In this document: positions 1 through 9,133 of the stretch, piece after piece
Layout of the letters: every line of letters begins with the position of its first letter
Position numbering within the stretch: the first letter of the stretch is position 1
DNA from: Chitinispirillaceae bacterium
GTDB lineage: Bacteria; Fibrobacterota; Chitinivibrionia; Chitinivibrionales; Chitinispirillaceae
DNA: 64,000 bases
Assembly (NCBI GenBank): GCA_016929595.1
Contig: JAFGIN010000179.1
Coordinates: 31,008-95,007 of the forward strand
Reading direction: 5' to 3'
Notes under the pieces: model-generated
Databases searched by the model: none
Told to the model about the DNA's origin: nothing
The model's input: only the letters and a program-made list of their open reading frames with translations
Translations under genes and position numbers: made by a program

Positions 1-3000
1 ACATTGATTTACCATAATTCAGATCTGCAAGATTGAACTTGAACGTTGATGGCAAAAGTGCCAACTCATAACGTTTGAACTTTTCAGCCCATTTTTTTTC
101 GGTTTTTTCAAATGGACGCCATGTGGGGTTGTCCCGCGGCGTAAGATCATACTGAAGTTTTGCGGTGTAGTCATTGGATTCATCCCGTATATTATAAATC
201 TGAGCTTTATCTGGTGATGGTCCCATGTTTGTCGAAGAAACACTTTTCGAATAGGTAAAATTAGTCGTAATTCTATCGGCTGTAATATTTACAAGCGGGT
301 TTTCCGACTGCGCACTCTTTCCGTAATTTGTATACACTGTCCCCCTGAACGATTTTCTTCCATACCATTCAGACTCACTTACATCATCAACCTCATCAGG
401 CTCCTCATCATCCCTTGACAATTCATCCGATATCATTCTTGCCGCATCAGCCACCATTTCATAAACGCCGTCATTTTCGAGCCGCATATCTGAATTCTTT
501 TTTAATTCCGGCCTATCAATGCTACTTGACACGCTTCCACCAACAGGAATTGATACTCCCAGATCACGGGGGAGAAACCTGTCAAGACTCATACTGCCGG
601 AAACAGACCCATCGAATTTTGAATCACGCGCGCTGTAGCCAGATTCATTCATCATTCTGAAATCTCCACCGGTATAACTTACACGCGCATCAATATTGAG
701 AAAATCAGCCCATTTTGTTTTCAGCGATGCTCTTGCTGCCCACCCTTTCAACGTATGAATACCATCGACTTTCATCTCATTAACCCAGATTGTACCAGAC
801 ACCGTATCATTCGAGTTGTTCCTGACCCCAAGCGCCATCCAGGTAATTTTGGTCAAAGATGGCTCGATGCCTGCACGATTTGAATACACACGATAATGAC
901 CAGCTGAAGTCTCAATCGTACCTCCCGGATGAGCAATCTGGTGCTTGCCTTTGAGCTTTGTGAGTTCCAGAAGATCTATTTTTGCAAGAGTCCATCCAGA
1001 CCTTAGTGTGTCGTTGTACTCATAATAGGTAGAATCGTTATTTCCAAACCGGAATAGAAACTCTACTTGACCATTGAACATGACCCTGCCAGGATCTTTT
1101 ATTCGTGTGTTGAACTCCTTGTCACCATAAAAAGCGAGTGTCATCCGTTCATACTGTGAGATATCCATAGGCTGGAAAGGTATCAGTTTCCTGACCAATG
1201 CGGTATCCTTAGACTTAACACCAGAGAAATCTATTTTCAACGCCGTCTCCAGCTCGTTATCATCGGTGCCGGAATATTTCTCATGATGTATATAAGGAAC
1301 TTCACTTGTCACTCTGTAGTAATCATCTTCGTGGTTATTGAGTGATGATGCTTCGGCCAGAGTTGTCGAATTTGAGTCTGACTGAGCCAGCCAGTAATTG
1401 CCTGTAAACTGGAGATCGGAAAGCATCAATTCGCTCTCTTTATTAAAAGCAGTATCAAAATCGGTCCAGATCAGCCGCACCATCGAAATCCTGGTCCAGG
1501 ACGGGTTATTTATTGCGTGACGAATCGAAGAGGTATCGTGAATCGGAATTCTATATTTTCTCCATGCTTCCCTTCCAAAATCATCTTCTCTATGCACCCG
1601 GGCAGTGGAATCTTCATACTGTGAAGCGCTGTCAAGATCGATGACAAATTCGTAATAACTCTCCTGTATGCTGGTCTGGACAGTTCCATCATATCCGAGA
1701 TCCTCATTTGCATATCGGTCGTCCCACTGCAGTCGACTTGCCCTGTTTCGCATGGTTAGCTCGTTCTCATACTTTTGTCCATCTTTAGTGTTTCGGGCAT
1801 TATCTTTTGAAGGGTCATTTTTAAATACACCTAACGTGTCATTTCCATAGAATAATTTATCCCACCCATTCTGTGCAGCGTTGGGAATCATATAAAATTC
1901 ATCTTCATCCCACGTCCGGTCAAGTCCACGATCAAGTTCCTTAGTTCCTGTTCCTGCCAGTGTCGTATCTTCCTTGTCACCATCGCCGTTAGGGGGACCG
2001 CCGTTGTGAGAAATATCTTCTCTCATGACACCCATTTGTATGATAAGTTTTCTACCTTTGCTATTAGACTTATTCATGCAGAATTCGAAATATTTATCTC
2101 TGCTTCGATCGATGGAACTCTGTGAAATAGGCATCATTATCCCTGCCCAGGAATTCTTGAACCTGTGTTTTAAACCGGGAACGTCCGGAAATGGTGAACA
2201 GTGAAGCCTGAGAATCGGATCGTAATCCAGCTCATTAGCCTGCGGTTTTGTTGTATTGCGTTTCCACACTTTCTGAGCTATTGGCTTTTGCTCCAGGGAC
2301 CTGGGTTGAAACCAGTACCAGTCCCACGCCGGAGGATACTTCAATAGAGAATCTGCTACCCGAAGAGTATCCCAGAGCTGTGAACCGTTTCCTTTCAGTA
2401 TAAGATACTGGGGAGGACTTGCTTTTGACCATGAATCATGATGAGTGCCAAGGGGGTATGTTTTCCTGCTATCCTCAAAATCATCAAGATAAGCTTCACC
2501 ACTGGTATTGGGATTGGTAACACTCTTTGCAGCCTCAAATTCAACCACAACTGACGAGGGCTGTTCTGTTTTTATCAGTGGCAGCTTATCAATAAGATTG
2601 GTCATCCATTCCGGTTCGAAGTCAGCTTTCAAATTTAAATCGATTAATAATTTGCTGTACGGTTCCTGCTCAAGACGGGGGATATCATTGGTACCTGCAT
2701 TCTGAAAGAGCAATGATGCACCAACAAATGAATTCTCGCTGAGAAATGGTAACGCCATCTCTCCACGTACTCCAAAAAATGCTTTACTTTCAGGAACGAA
2801 CATGGCTTCCTGCTGAAATGTTACATCAACATTGTCCGCAGCCAGCGCTCTTGGAGATACCAGCTCAACAGTACCAGTTTCATAATCGATAATATAATCA
2901 CGGTTACGTTCCAGCACCTCACCACCACTGGTCTTTACCAGCTCAGTTTCCGGCATCACCTGCCAGCCAAGGTTAAGCGAGGTTATTTTCGTACTTCCTG

Positions 3001-4753
3001 AAGTTTTGAATTTATATATCGGTTTGTGATCATACCACTGGGTACTTTCATGACTAAAGCGATAAATTACCGAATCACGGAATTCTGCTCCAAGATTTGG
3101 GTTGTTAAATGGTTCATTACAGGTCGGACAGGTGTCATAAGGAGGTATAATGATATATTCGTGGTTTCTATCGTAAATTTCATCATAATCGGTAAGCGGT
3201 TTCCCATCATTGTTTGTCAATCCAATCAAAGCGGAAATCAGTTGTTCCTCACCATTTAAATCTTTACAATACATCGTGCTGTCACCATTGTCCGGCTGTC
3301 GCCAGGTGCTCAGCTCAAAGGTTGCAAGCATGTTTGTATCCAGATGGTACACATTGCGCCACATCAGATAAAAACGCTCAGGGTCATCACTTGCACTGTT
3401 TATAGGTGTTCTTGGTCTCAATGTCCAGACGTTCAATGTGGAGTCACCCTTTTCACCTTTTTTTATCTTCCCATTGCCAGCACGAAGATAGATTCCCACA
3501 AGATCGTTACTATTAATTGTTGTATCAAATCGAATATACCCCTGATCCTCAAAAAGCTCGTAATGCCTGTCGGGTATTAACTTGTAAAAGTAATACATCT
3601 GATTATCCGAAGCCTTTGCGTATTGAAGTGAATCCTGAAGCTGATCGGTCTGATATACCTCTTTTTTGATATACACTTCAAGTGTATCCACATAAGGTGG
3701 TACCACATAGGCAGGATTTGTCTTTTTATACCGGCTGTTTTTATTGTAAAGATTGCGATAAAGTGTATCGAGGAAAAAGAATACATCTCTTCTGTATTCA
3801 GATGACAACATACTACCTGCATTGCCGCCATTTTTCAAAGACATGTTGAGCTTCTGCGCCTCACCTTTTTCCTGACTGGCGATTGTGGTAAGTGTAAGCG
3901 GCCCCAGTTTGGATTTTATCTTTATCCCAAATAATCCATCCTTGCCCCCCGAATACCCGCTCAATTCTGTTCCTGGCATGTTGAAATTTGTCCATCCGGC
4001 AATTACTTCCTGAATGACCTCATCTTCCATTTCACCCGGGGTTGATTCTTTATATTCGATCTTGAAATTCTTAAAATTATTCTCACTGACAAATTCCGCA
4101 TCTGCCACCCGGATACCTACATTTATCAATTTACCGACAGAGCCATGAATTCCGAACTGGTATTGCATATTAAAACCGAAATCTTTAGTAGAACTCTGAT
4201 TGTCGCGGCTTTCGTTTCCTTCCTTGATTGTCGAATGATCAAACCCCATCGTTATCGTCAGATTACCATCAATGACAAGACGCGGCGGCTCATTTCCGAG
4301 TATACGCTGTGCCCAGGAGGGGTACTGCACCGGAAGCTCCCACTCCATTTTCAAGCTTCGCTGTTGTTTTTTCTGATCGGCTTCTCTTTTTGCATTAGCA
4401 ACCTCTTTATGCCACGAATTTTTCAGGACAAAGTTTTTACGTGACGAAAGGTACTCACTCAACTCTGAAAAATGGTACTCCCACATGGTAAAGCCCAGGC
4501 TGTCTACGCGGCGAAAAGTTATCTGCCTTTTTTCAAAATCAATATCTTCCTGACTGAAAAAAAGATTGGACTTTATCGACAGAATCGCTGGTTTCGCCGC
4601 GTTCAAAGGCGATACCGCCTCAGGCTCTTCATCAAGCGGATGAAAGCCCTCCAGACGCTGCGCCTCAAACTGTATCCCAACTGCAGCAGCACAGACAGAC
4701 ACGTACCACAACAGCAGTACTACCGGGATCATTAAACACTTCCGGTAACTCAT
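1..4753 (-). CDS. sprA: SprA-family outer-membrane translocon protein, 3' end cut by window edge
   Basis: An open frame of 1584 codons runs from an ATG at 4753 to the window edge without a stop. The N-terminus is a signal peptide (RK in the n-region, hydrophobic core, then CAAA) followed by long beta-rich, Tyr/Asn/Asp-rich sequence typical of SprA/Sov, whose known role is the giant outer-membrane channel of type IX secretion and gliding in Bacteroidetes. Bacteroidete homologues are about 2400 residues, so roughly a third is missing here. A CPTC pair (residues 542-545) is unusual in such a barrel protein. A second ATG seven codons in has a better-spaced GGAAG, but starting there would remove the basic n-region, so the first ATG is preferred. 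The gene follows the GldK-like gene by 11 bases. The family call rests on remembered similarity of overall composition and blocks, not on a search. Confidence 0.8.
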   Translation of the reverse strand, partial: MSYRKCLMIPVVLLLWYVSVCAAAVGIQFEAQRLEGFHPLDEEPEAVSPLNAAKPAILSIKSNLFFSQEDIDFEKRQITFRRVDSLGFTMWEYHFSELSEYLSSRKNFVLKNSWHKEVANAKREADQKKQQRSLKMEWELPVQYPSWAQRILGNEPPRLVIDGNLTITMGFDHSTIKEGNESRDNQSSTKDFGFNMQYQFGIHGSVGKLINVGIRVADAEFVSENNFKNFKIEYKESTPGEMEDEVIQEVIAGWTNFNMPGTELSGYSGGKDGLFGIKIKSKLGPLTLTTIASQEKGEAQKLNMSLKNGGNAGSMLSSEYRRDVFFFLDTLYRNLYNKNSRYKKTNPAYVVPPYVDTLEVYIKKEVYQTDQLQDSLQYAKASDNQMYYFYKLIPDRHYELFEDQGYIRFDTTINSNDLVGIYLRAGNGKIKKGEKGDSTLNVWTLRPRTPINSASDDPERFYLMWRNVYHLDTNMLATFELSTWRQPDNGDSTMYCKDLNGEEQLISALIGLTNNDGKPLTDYDEIYDRNHEYIIIPPYDTCPTCNEPFNNPNLGAEFRDSVIYRFSHESTQWYDHKPIYKFKTSGSTKITSLNLGWQVMPETELVKTSGGEVLERNRDYIIDYETGTVELVSPRALAADNVDVTFQQEAMFVPESKAFFGVRGEMALPFLSENSFVGASLLFQNAGTNDIPRLEQEPYSKLLIDLNLKADFEPEWMTNLIDKLPLIKTEQPSSVVVEFEAAKSVTNPNTSGEAYLDDFEDSRKTYPLGTHHDSWSKASPPQYLILKGNGSQLWDTLRVADSLLKYPPAWDWYWFQPRSLEQKPIAQKVWKRNTTKPQANELDYDPILRLHCSPFPDVPGLKHRFKNSWAGIMMPISQSSIDRSRDKYFEFCMNKSNSKGRKLIIQMGVMREDISHNGGPPNGDGDKEDTTLAGTGTKELDRGLDRTWDEDEFYMIPNAAQNGWDKLFYGNDTLGVFKNDPSKDNARNTKDGQKYENELTMRNRASRLQWDDRYANEDLGYDGTVQTSIQESYYEFVIDLDSASQYEDSTARVHREDDFGREAWRKYRIPIHDTSSIRHAINNPSWTRISMVRLIWTDFDTAFNKESELMLSDLQFTGNYWLAQSDSNSTTLAEASSLNNHEDDYYRVTSEVPYIHHEKYSGTDDNELETALKIDFSGVKSKDTALVRKLIPFQPMDISQYERMTLAFYGDKEFNTRIKDPGRVMFNGQVEFLFRFGNNDSTYYEYNDTLRSGWTLAKIDLLELTKLKGKHQIAHPGGTIETSAGHYRVYSNRAGIEPSLTKITWMALGVRNNSNDTVSGTIWVNEMKVDGIHTLKGWAARASLKTKWADFLNIDARVSYTGGDFRMMNESGYSARDSKFDGSVSGSMSLDRFLPRDLGVSIPVGGSVSSSIDRPELKKNSDMRLENDGVYEMVADAARMISDELSRDDEEPDEVDDVSESEWYGRKSFRGTVYTNYGKSAQSENPLVNITADRITTNFTYSKSVSSTNMGPSPDKAQIYNIRDESNDYTAKLQYDLTPRDNPTWRPFEKTEKKWAEKFKRYELALLPSTFKFNLADLNYGKSM

Positions 4754-4764
4754 TCCTGCAGCCA

Positions 4765-5994
4765 CTATTTTTTCCGCCTCTGCGTTTGAGTTTCTACACT
4801 CTGACAACAGCGGAAACCGACTGGATTATGCCGGTTTTGAGAGTAATAACTGTACCGCCGTTCCCGACAGGAGCTTTTTATTCCACTACTCCAGAAACCA
4901 CCTGCCACATAATTAAAACGACCATTTTCAGTTGAACGGGTGTCTGTCCACTCCTGTAAATTACCAGACATATCATACACTCCGAAATAGCTGCGACATT
5001 CAGCCTTACCACCCGACTTGTGCACCACAGTATCAGCAGTAACACATGCCCTCTCTTCGTAGTTGTTTCCATAAGGATATGCCGAACTGAACGGACCGGA
5101 ACAGGCCAGGAACCACTCATCTGCAGTACAAAGCCTCTTTCCAACCGAGAAACAGGAGTCTGCCGCCTGATAGAGTGAGACATACGCTGCAGGCCGCACC
5201 CCCTTTTTATTCGGCCATTCGTAAATATCAACACAATAGGACGCATCACCAATCAGTACATGTGCCATGCCTCTGGGACACACCGATGTTACTTCCTGTT
5301 CAATTTCGTAATACTCTTCCCGTATCGTCATCTCTCTCCCACACGTATCAACACCCATAAACTGCAATGTATTTGTAGAATTAATCTCAACTTCACGTCC
5401 GTCATACTCGAGCCAGTCATCAGTACCTTTATGTCTCCAGAAGATCTTACACGGCCTGTTTGAATAAAAATGGATTTTCTGTGAAAGGCGATGCAAACCA
5501 CCCGATGGATCCGGATATATCCACAACTCAGAAGTATCTGTTTCACAGGGTGATTTCGGTCCGGATTTCAGAGTATCAGGTTTAATCGGTTCACTCTTTG
5601 CCAATGTATCAACAAGAGTGTCCTGGCTGGCTGTTGACTGTGCACTTGAATCTACCTGTAACGGAAACGATACATCGGCAGAATCGACGTATTTCTTTTT
5701 GTGTTTTTTTTTCTTTTGAATAACAACCGTGTCCACAACAACAGGAATCGTATCTAAAGATTTTGTTGTGTCAGCAGAAAGGGAATCTACGCATACGGTA
5801 TCCTGAGAAGTTTCCATGGTATCAATATGCACCTTTACTGTATCTGCAATTTTCCACCTGTTTTGTCTCTTTACATATTGCGTATGACAGCTGCGTACTG
5901 CAATCAGCACCAGTACAATAACTGCAATGATGATCACAAAAGACCAGATCTTCGATTTTCGTTTTTTTTTATCGGTATTTAAGCGCTTCTGCAC
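4765..5994 (-). CDS. Membrane-anchored formylglycine-enzyme (SUMF1)-fold protein, GldK/PorK-like
   Basis: 409 residues. A Lys/Arg-rich cytoplasmic head is followed by one transmembrane segment (about 17-34), a low-complexity Ser/Thr/Asp/Val linker with a KKKKHKKK patch, a chitobiase-C-like beta domain (about 165-235) and a C-terminal FGE-sulfatase domain (about 239-399). Visible FGE signatures are RLCTADEW, YDMSGNLQEW, AGGFW and GFRCC. The domain keeps only one of the two catalytic cysteines expected near SSCRERRY, so it is probably not an active formylglycine-generating enzyme. In type IX secretion, GldK/PorK and GldJ are non-catalytic members of this fold; the position 11 bases upstream of sprA suggests a comparable structural role. 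Unlike GldK it has a signal anchor rather than a lipobox. The GldK link is inference from fold plus neighbourhood. Confidence 0.72.
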   Translation of the reverse strand: MQKRLNTDKKKRKSKIWSFVIIIAVIVLVLIAVRSCHTQYVKRQNRWKIADTVKVHIDTMETSQDTVCVDSLSADTTKSLDTIPVVVDTVVIQKKKKHKKKYVDSADVSFPLQVDSSAQSTASQDTLVDTLAKSEPIKPDTLKSGPKSPCETDTSELWIYPDPSGGLHRLSQKIHFYSNRPCKIFWRHKGTDDWLEYDGREVEINSTNTLQFMGVDTCGREMTIREEYYEIEQEVTSVCPRGMAHVLIGDASYCVDIYEWPNKKGVRPAAYVSLYQAADSCFSVGKRLCTADEWFLACSGPFSSAYPYGNNYEERACVTADTVVHKSGGKAECRSYFGVYDMSGNLQEWTDTRSTENGRFNYVAGGFWSSGIKSSCRERRYSYYSQNRHNPVGFRCCQSVETQTQRRKK

Positions 5995-6049
5995 TGTAAT
6001 AAGCCTTTAATTCACATTATTTAAAACGGTAATATCCCTTGTGCCTCGC

Positions 6050-6880
6050 TTACATTCCGATTTCAGAGAGGACTTTTAAAAAATCAGATGTTTCTGCAAC
6101 ATCATGAACCCTGAACAGTTTAACTCCTGCAGCATACGCAGCCGCAATACTTCCCAATGACCCTGGCAGCCTTTTTTCAACTTCCCGTCCTGTTATTTTT
6201 CCGATAAAAGATTTCCGTGACGTACCAACAAGAACCGGAAACCCTATCTTACAAAATGTATCTATTTCCCTCATTAAAGTGCAATTATGGTCAAATGTTT
6301 TTCCAAACCCTATTCCCGGATCCAGTATGATCCGATCTGTGCTGATACCTGCATCGAAACAGTTCCTGACTGCACCCCACAACTCAGTTATTACTTCAGC
6401 CAGGACATTCTGATATCCAGGATTCTCCTGCATCGTTTGAGGTGTCCCCCTGCTGTGCATTAAGACGATTACAGCCTTATATTTTGCGACGACACTCAGT
6501 ATTCGACTATCAAATCTTCCGGCACTGATATCATTTATCCAATCTGCACCACTCTCAAGAGCTGCCTCAGCTACTTTCGACCAAGTGGTATCCACGCTTA
6601 TTGGAATCGCAGATTCCTTTCTGATTGCTTTTATTACAGGTAATACCCTCTCAATCTCTTCATCGAATGTAACAGGTGAAGCCCCCGGCCTGCTTGATGC
6701 TCCCCCTATGTCCAAAATGGCAGCACCATCCCCGATAAGTTTCATTGCATGGGAAAAAGCAGCATCAACACTCGAATATCTTCCTCCATCATAAAAAGAA
6801 TCTGGAGTACTATTCACTATTCCCATTATAGCGAATCTTTTATGCACGATTGCGGTTAGATTATTCATATATTGTAACAT
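6050..6880 (-). CDS. folP: Dihydropteroate synthase
   Basis: 276 residues, normal family length. It condenses p-aminobenzoate with hydroxymethyl-dihydropterin diphosphate in folate synthesis, in the cytoplasm. Family motifs in order are GIVNSTPDSF (20-29), DIGGASSRPG, SVDTTWSKVAEAA, INDISAG, DPGIGFGKT and GTSRKSFIG, covering both pterin-binding and phosphate-binding loops. The start may be Met1 (6880) or Met5 (6868); an AGGA lies immediately before Met1 and 12 bases before Met5, so neither spacing is ideal. An intrinsic terminator ends only five bases upstream of Met1, leaving no room for a separate promoter. The 55-base gap to the FGE-like gene suggests co-transcription with it and sprA. Confidence 0.96.
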   Translation of the reverse strand: MLQYMNNLTAIVHKRFAIMGIVNSTPDSFYDGGRYSSVDAAFSHAMKLIGDGAAILDIGGASSRPGASPVTFDEEIERVLPVIKAIRKESAIPISVDTTWSKVAEAALESGADWINDISAGRFDSRILSVVAKYKAVIVLMHSRGTPQTMQENPGYQNVLAEVITELWGAVRNCFDAGISTDRIILDPGIGFGKTFDHNCTLMREIDTFCKIGFPVLVGTSRKSFIGKITGREVEKRLPGSLGSIAAAYAAGVKLFRVHDVAETSDFLKVLSEIGM

Positions 6881-6885
6881 TCCTG

Positions 6886-6923
6886 ATAAAAACAGAAAGA
6901 CTCCTGTTCAAAGAACAGGAGTC
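6886..6923 (-). terminator. Intrinsic terminator between ftsH and folP
   Basis: Read on the minus strand, a perfect 11-bp stem (GACTCCTGTTC / GAACAGGAGTC) with a three-base loop is followed by TTTCTGTTTTT. It lies 43 bases past the ftsH stop and abuts the folP start region, so it ends the tilS-ftsH transcript or attenuates read-through into folP. Confidence 0.85.
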
Positions 6924-6965
6924 CGAATCTCTTATTAAAAACGCTGCGTGATTTGACCCGAAACA

Positions 6966-9074
6966 TCAATCTGGAGTTTTTTCCTGGATTAATGTTTCAG
7001 CCTCCCCACTAGACCCTTCCGAAGAATTACTGCCCGAACTTGCCGCTACTAACGTTGCGCTCTCTGTCTTTACCGGCCTGGTCAAAATTGAACGCGTCTT
7101 TTTTACGTTCTGAAGAGTATCGCCAGCGATGACTTTCATAATCTCCTCACGATCAAGCAGTTCATGTTCAAGAAGAGCCTGTGCAAGTCGCTCAAGTTCC
7201 TCACGATGCTCTTTGAGTATAGCTGTTGTACGCTGTACCTGCTCTTCAATAATAGTACGCATCAAAGAATCGATCGTCTCAGCAGTCTTGTCAGAATAAT
7301 CCCGGTTTCTTGAAATCTCACGACCCAGAAAAATCTGCTCCTCTTTCTGCCCGTAACTGATCGGCCCGAGTTCATCAGTCATACCATAATCACAGATAAG
7401 TTTGTGTACAAAATTTGTCGCATGTTTTATGTCACTTGAAGCGCCTGTGGTCTCATGCTCAAAGATCATTTTCTCAGCAACCCGACCACCCATCAGAATA
7501 CAGATCTCATCTAGAATATACGCTTTTGAGTAATTGTGCTTGTCCTCAAAAGGTAATGAGAACGTGACACCCAGAGCACGGCCGCGCGGAATAATGGTTA
7601 CTTTATGAAGCGGATCGGCTTCTTTACAGTAAATATTACATATCGCATGCCCGGCTTCGTGGTATGCTGTTATTTTTTTCTCCTTATCGGAAAGCACCAT
7701 GCTCTTTCTTTCAGCACCCATAAGCACTTTGTCCTTTGCCTCTTCAAAATCCAGCATCGTTACCGTATCCTGGCCAAAGCGCGCTGCCATGAGTGCTGCC
7801 TCATTGACAAGATTTGCAAGATCCGCACCCACAAATCCAGGTGTACCACGTGCTATTGTATGAAGATTCACATCGGTTGAAAGCGGAATATTTTTTGAAT
7901 GGACATTCAGGATCCCTTCACGACCCTTAACATCCGGGACATCAACGACGACCTGACGGTCAAAACGTCCGGGACGAAGCAGAGCCGGATCGAGAACATC
8001 AGGACGGTTTGTTGCTGCAATAAGAATAACACCCGAATTGACCTCAAACCCATCCATTTCAACAAGCATCTGGTTAAGTGTCTGCTCACGCTCATCGTGA
8101 CCGCCTCCAAGTCCGGCACCACGCTGCCGTCCTACCGCATCAATTTCATCGATGAATATGATACAGGGAGAATTGCGTTTTGCCGTTTCGAAAAGATCAC
8201 GAACCCTTGATGCTCCAACACCAACGAACATCTCAACAAAATCTGACCCGCTCATTGACAAAAATGGGGCACCTGCTTCACCGGCCACACAACGGGCCAG
8301 AAGTGTCTTTCCAGTTCCCGGAGGCCCCAGAAGAAGCACACCTTTTGGTATTTTCCCGCCAAGACGTTTGAACTTTTTGGGATCTTTTAAAAAGTCGATA
8401 ATTTCCTGAAGCTCCGCTTTAGCTTCTTCAACGCCCGCAGCATCTGCAAAGGTAATTTGCGGTCTGTCGATGGAGTGAAGCTTCGCGCGGCTCTTTCCGA
8501 AACTGAATATTCCCTTCTGTCCAGACTGCATCTGACGCATCATGAAGAGCCAGAAGAGGATGAAAAGAGCCCAGGGAAGAATACTGATAAGAATGTCCCC
8601 CCAGTTCATCTTCTCCTGTTCAAAGGTGTAATTGAATCCGGAATCATCCCATTTCTTTAACATGTCAGAATCGACATAGGGCAGATTTACTGTTATAGTC
8701 TTGCCAGGATCGATCCCACTCAGTGATGGAATCGTTTTTAACAGCTCCGGCTCTTCCAGTTCACCGGTAAATACAGCCCTGTTGATTGCCTTCTGGATAA
8801 TGGTAGCTTTAAGCAATTTAATCTGAGGATTTTCAAGGACCTCCTGGAACTGCCGATACGTCAACTTTGTTTCTTTTAATGCACCATGACCGTCAATGGA
8901 TCTCAACGCAAATATGACCGCAACTCCAATCGCCAGCCACATAAGAATTGTTTTGCCTGGATCGTTTCGAGGTCCTCCCTTACGACCGCCCTCCGTCTCT
9001 TTCTGCCTTTTTCGTGCAGCAGAAGCAGGCCCCTTATTGTCTGTGCCTTTTTGTTTTTTCTCTTCCAACGCCAA
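6966..9074 (-). CDS. ftsH: ATP-dependent zinc metalloprotease FtsH
   Basis: 702 residues. Membrane-bound AAA+ protease that degrades unstable or misfolded cytoplasmic and membrane proteins. A basic, low-complexity head of about 38 residues precedes TM1 (41-60); the periplasmic domain is 61-155; TM2 is about 159-180. The AAA domain carries GPPGTGKT (250-257), Walker B IIFIDEID (305-312) and the second region of homology RPGRFDR (367-373). The zinc site HEAGH is at 472-476. The start is TTG at 9074, set by GGAGG five bases upstream. The long charged N-terminal extension and the Ser/Gly-rich C-terminal tail are longer than in E. coli FtsH. It follows tilS by 59 bases, an arrangement (tilS then ftsH) common in bacteria. 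Confidence 0.97.
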   Translation of the reverse strand: MALEEKKQKGTDNKGPASAARKRQKETEGGRKGGPRNDPGKTILMWLAIGVAVIFALRSIDGHGALKETKLTYRQFQEVLENPQIKLLKATIIQKAINRAVFTGELEEPELLKTIPSLSGIDPGKTITVNLPYVDSDMLKKWDDSGFNYTFEQEKMNWGDILISILPWALFILFWLFMMRQMQSGQKGIFSFGKSRAKLHSIDRPQITFADAAGVEEAKAELQEIIDFLKDPKKFKRLGGKIPKGVLLLGPPGTGKTLLARCVAGEAGAPFLSMSGSDFVEMFVGVGASRVRDLFETAKRNSPCIIFIDEIDAVGRQRGAGLGGGHDEREQTLNQMLVEMDGFEVNSGVILIAATNRPDVLDPALLRPGRFDRQVVVDVPDVKGREGILNVHSKNIPLSTDVNLHTIARGTPGFVGADLANLVNEAALMAARFGQDTVTMLDFEEAKDKVLMGAERKSMVLSDKEKKITAYHEAGHAICNIYCKEADPLHKVTIIPRGRALGVTFSLPFEDKHNYSKAYILDEICILMGGRVAEKMIFEHETTGASSDIKHATNFVHKLICDYGMTDELGPISYGQKEEQIFLGREISRNRDYSDKTAETIDSLMRTIIEEQVQRTTAILKEHREELERLAQALLEHELLDREEIMKVIAGDTLQNVKKTRSILTRPVKTESATLVAASSGSNSSEGSSGEAETLIQEKTPD

Positions 9075-9133
9075 TTATTCCTCCAAAATATCTAATAAAA
9101 ATTCAAACTTTAAACTCTCAACATTAAAATACA

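Noticed and set aside
4145..4444. Open frames on the plus strand across 1-4750
   Set aside because: All are antisense to the continuous 1584-codon sprA frame, which has a signal peptide and coherent protein sequence.
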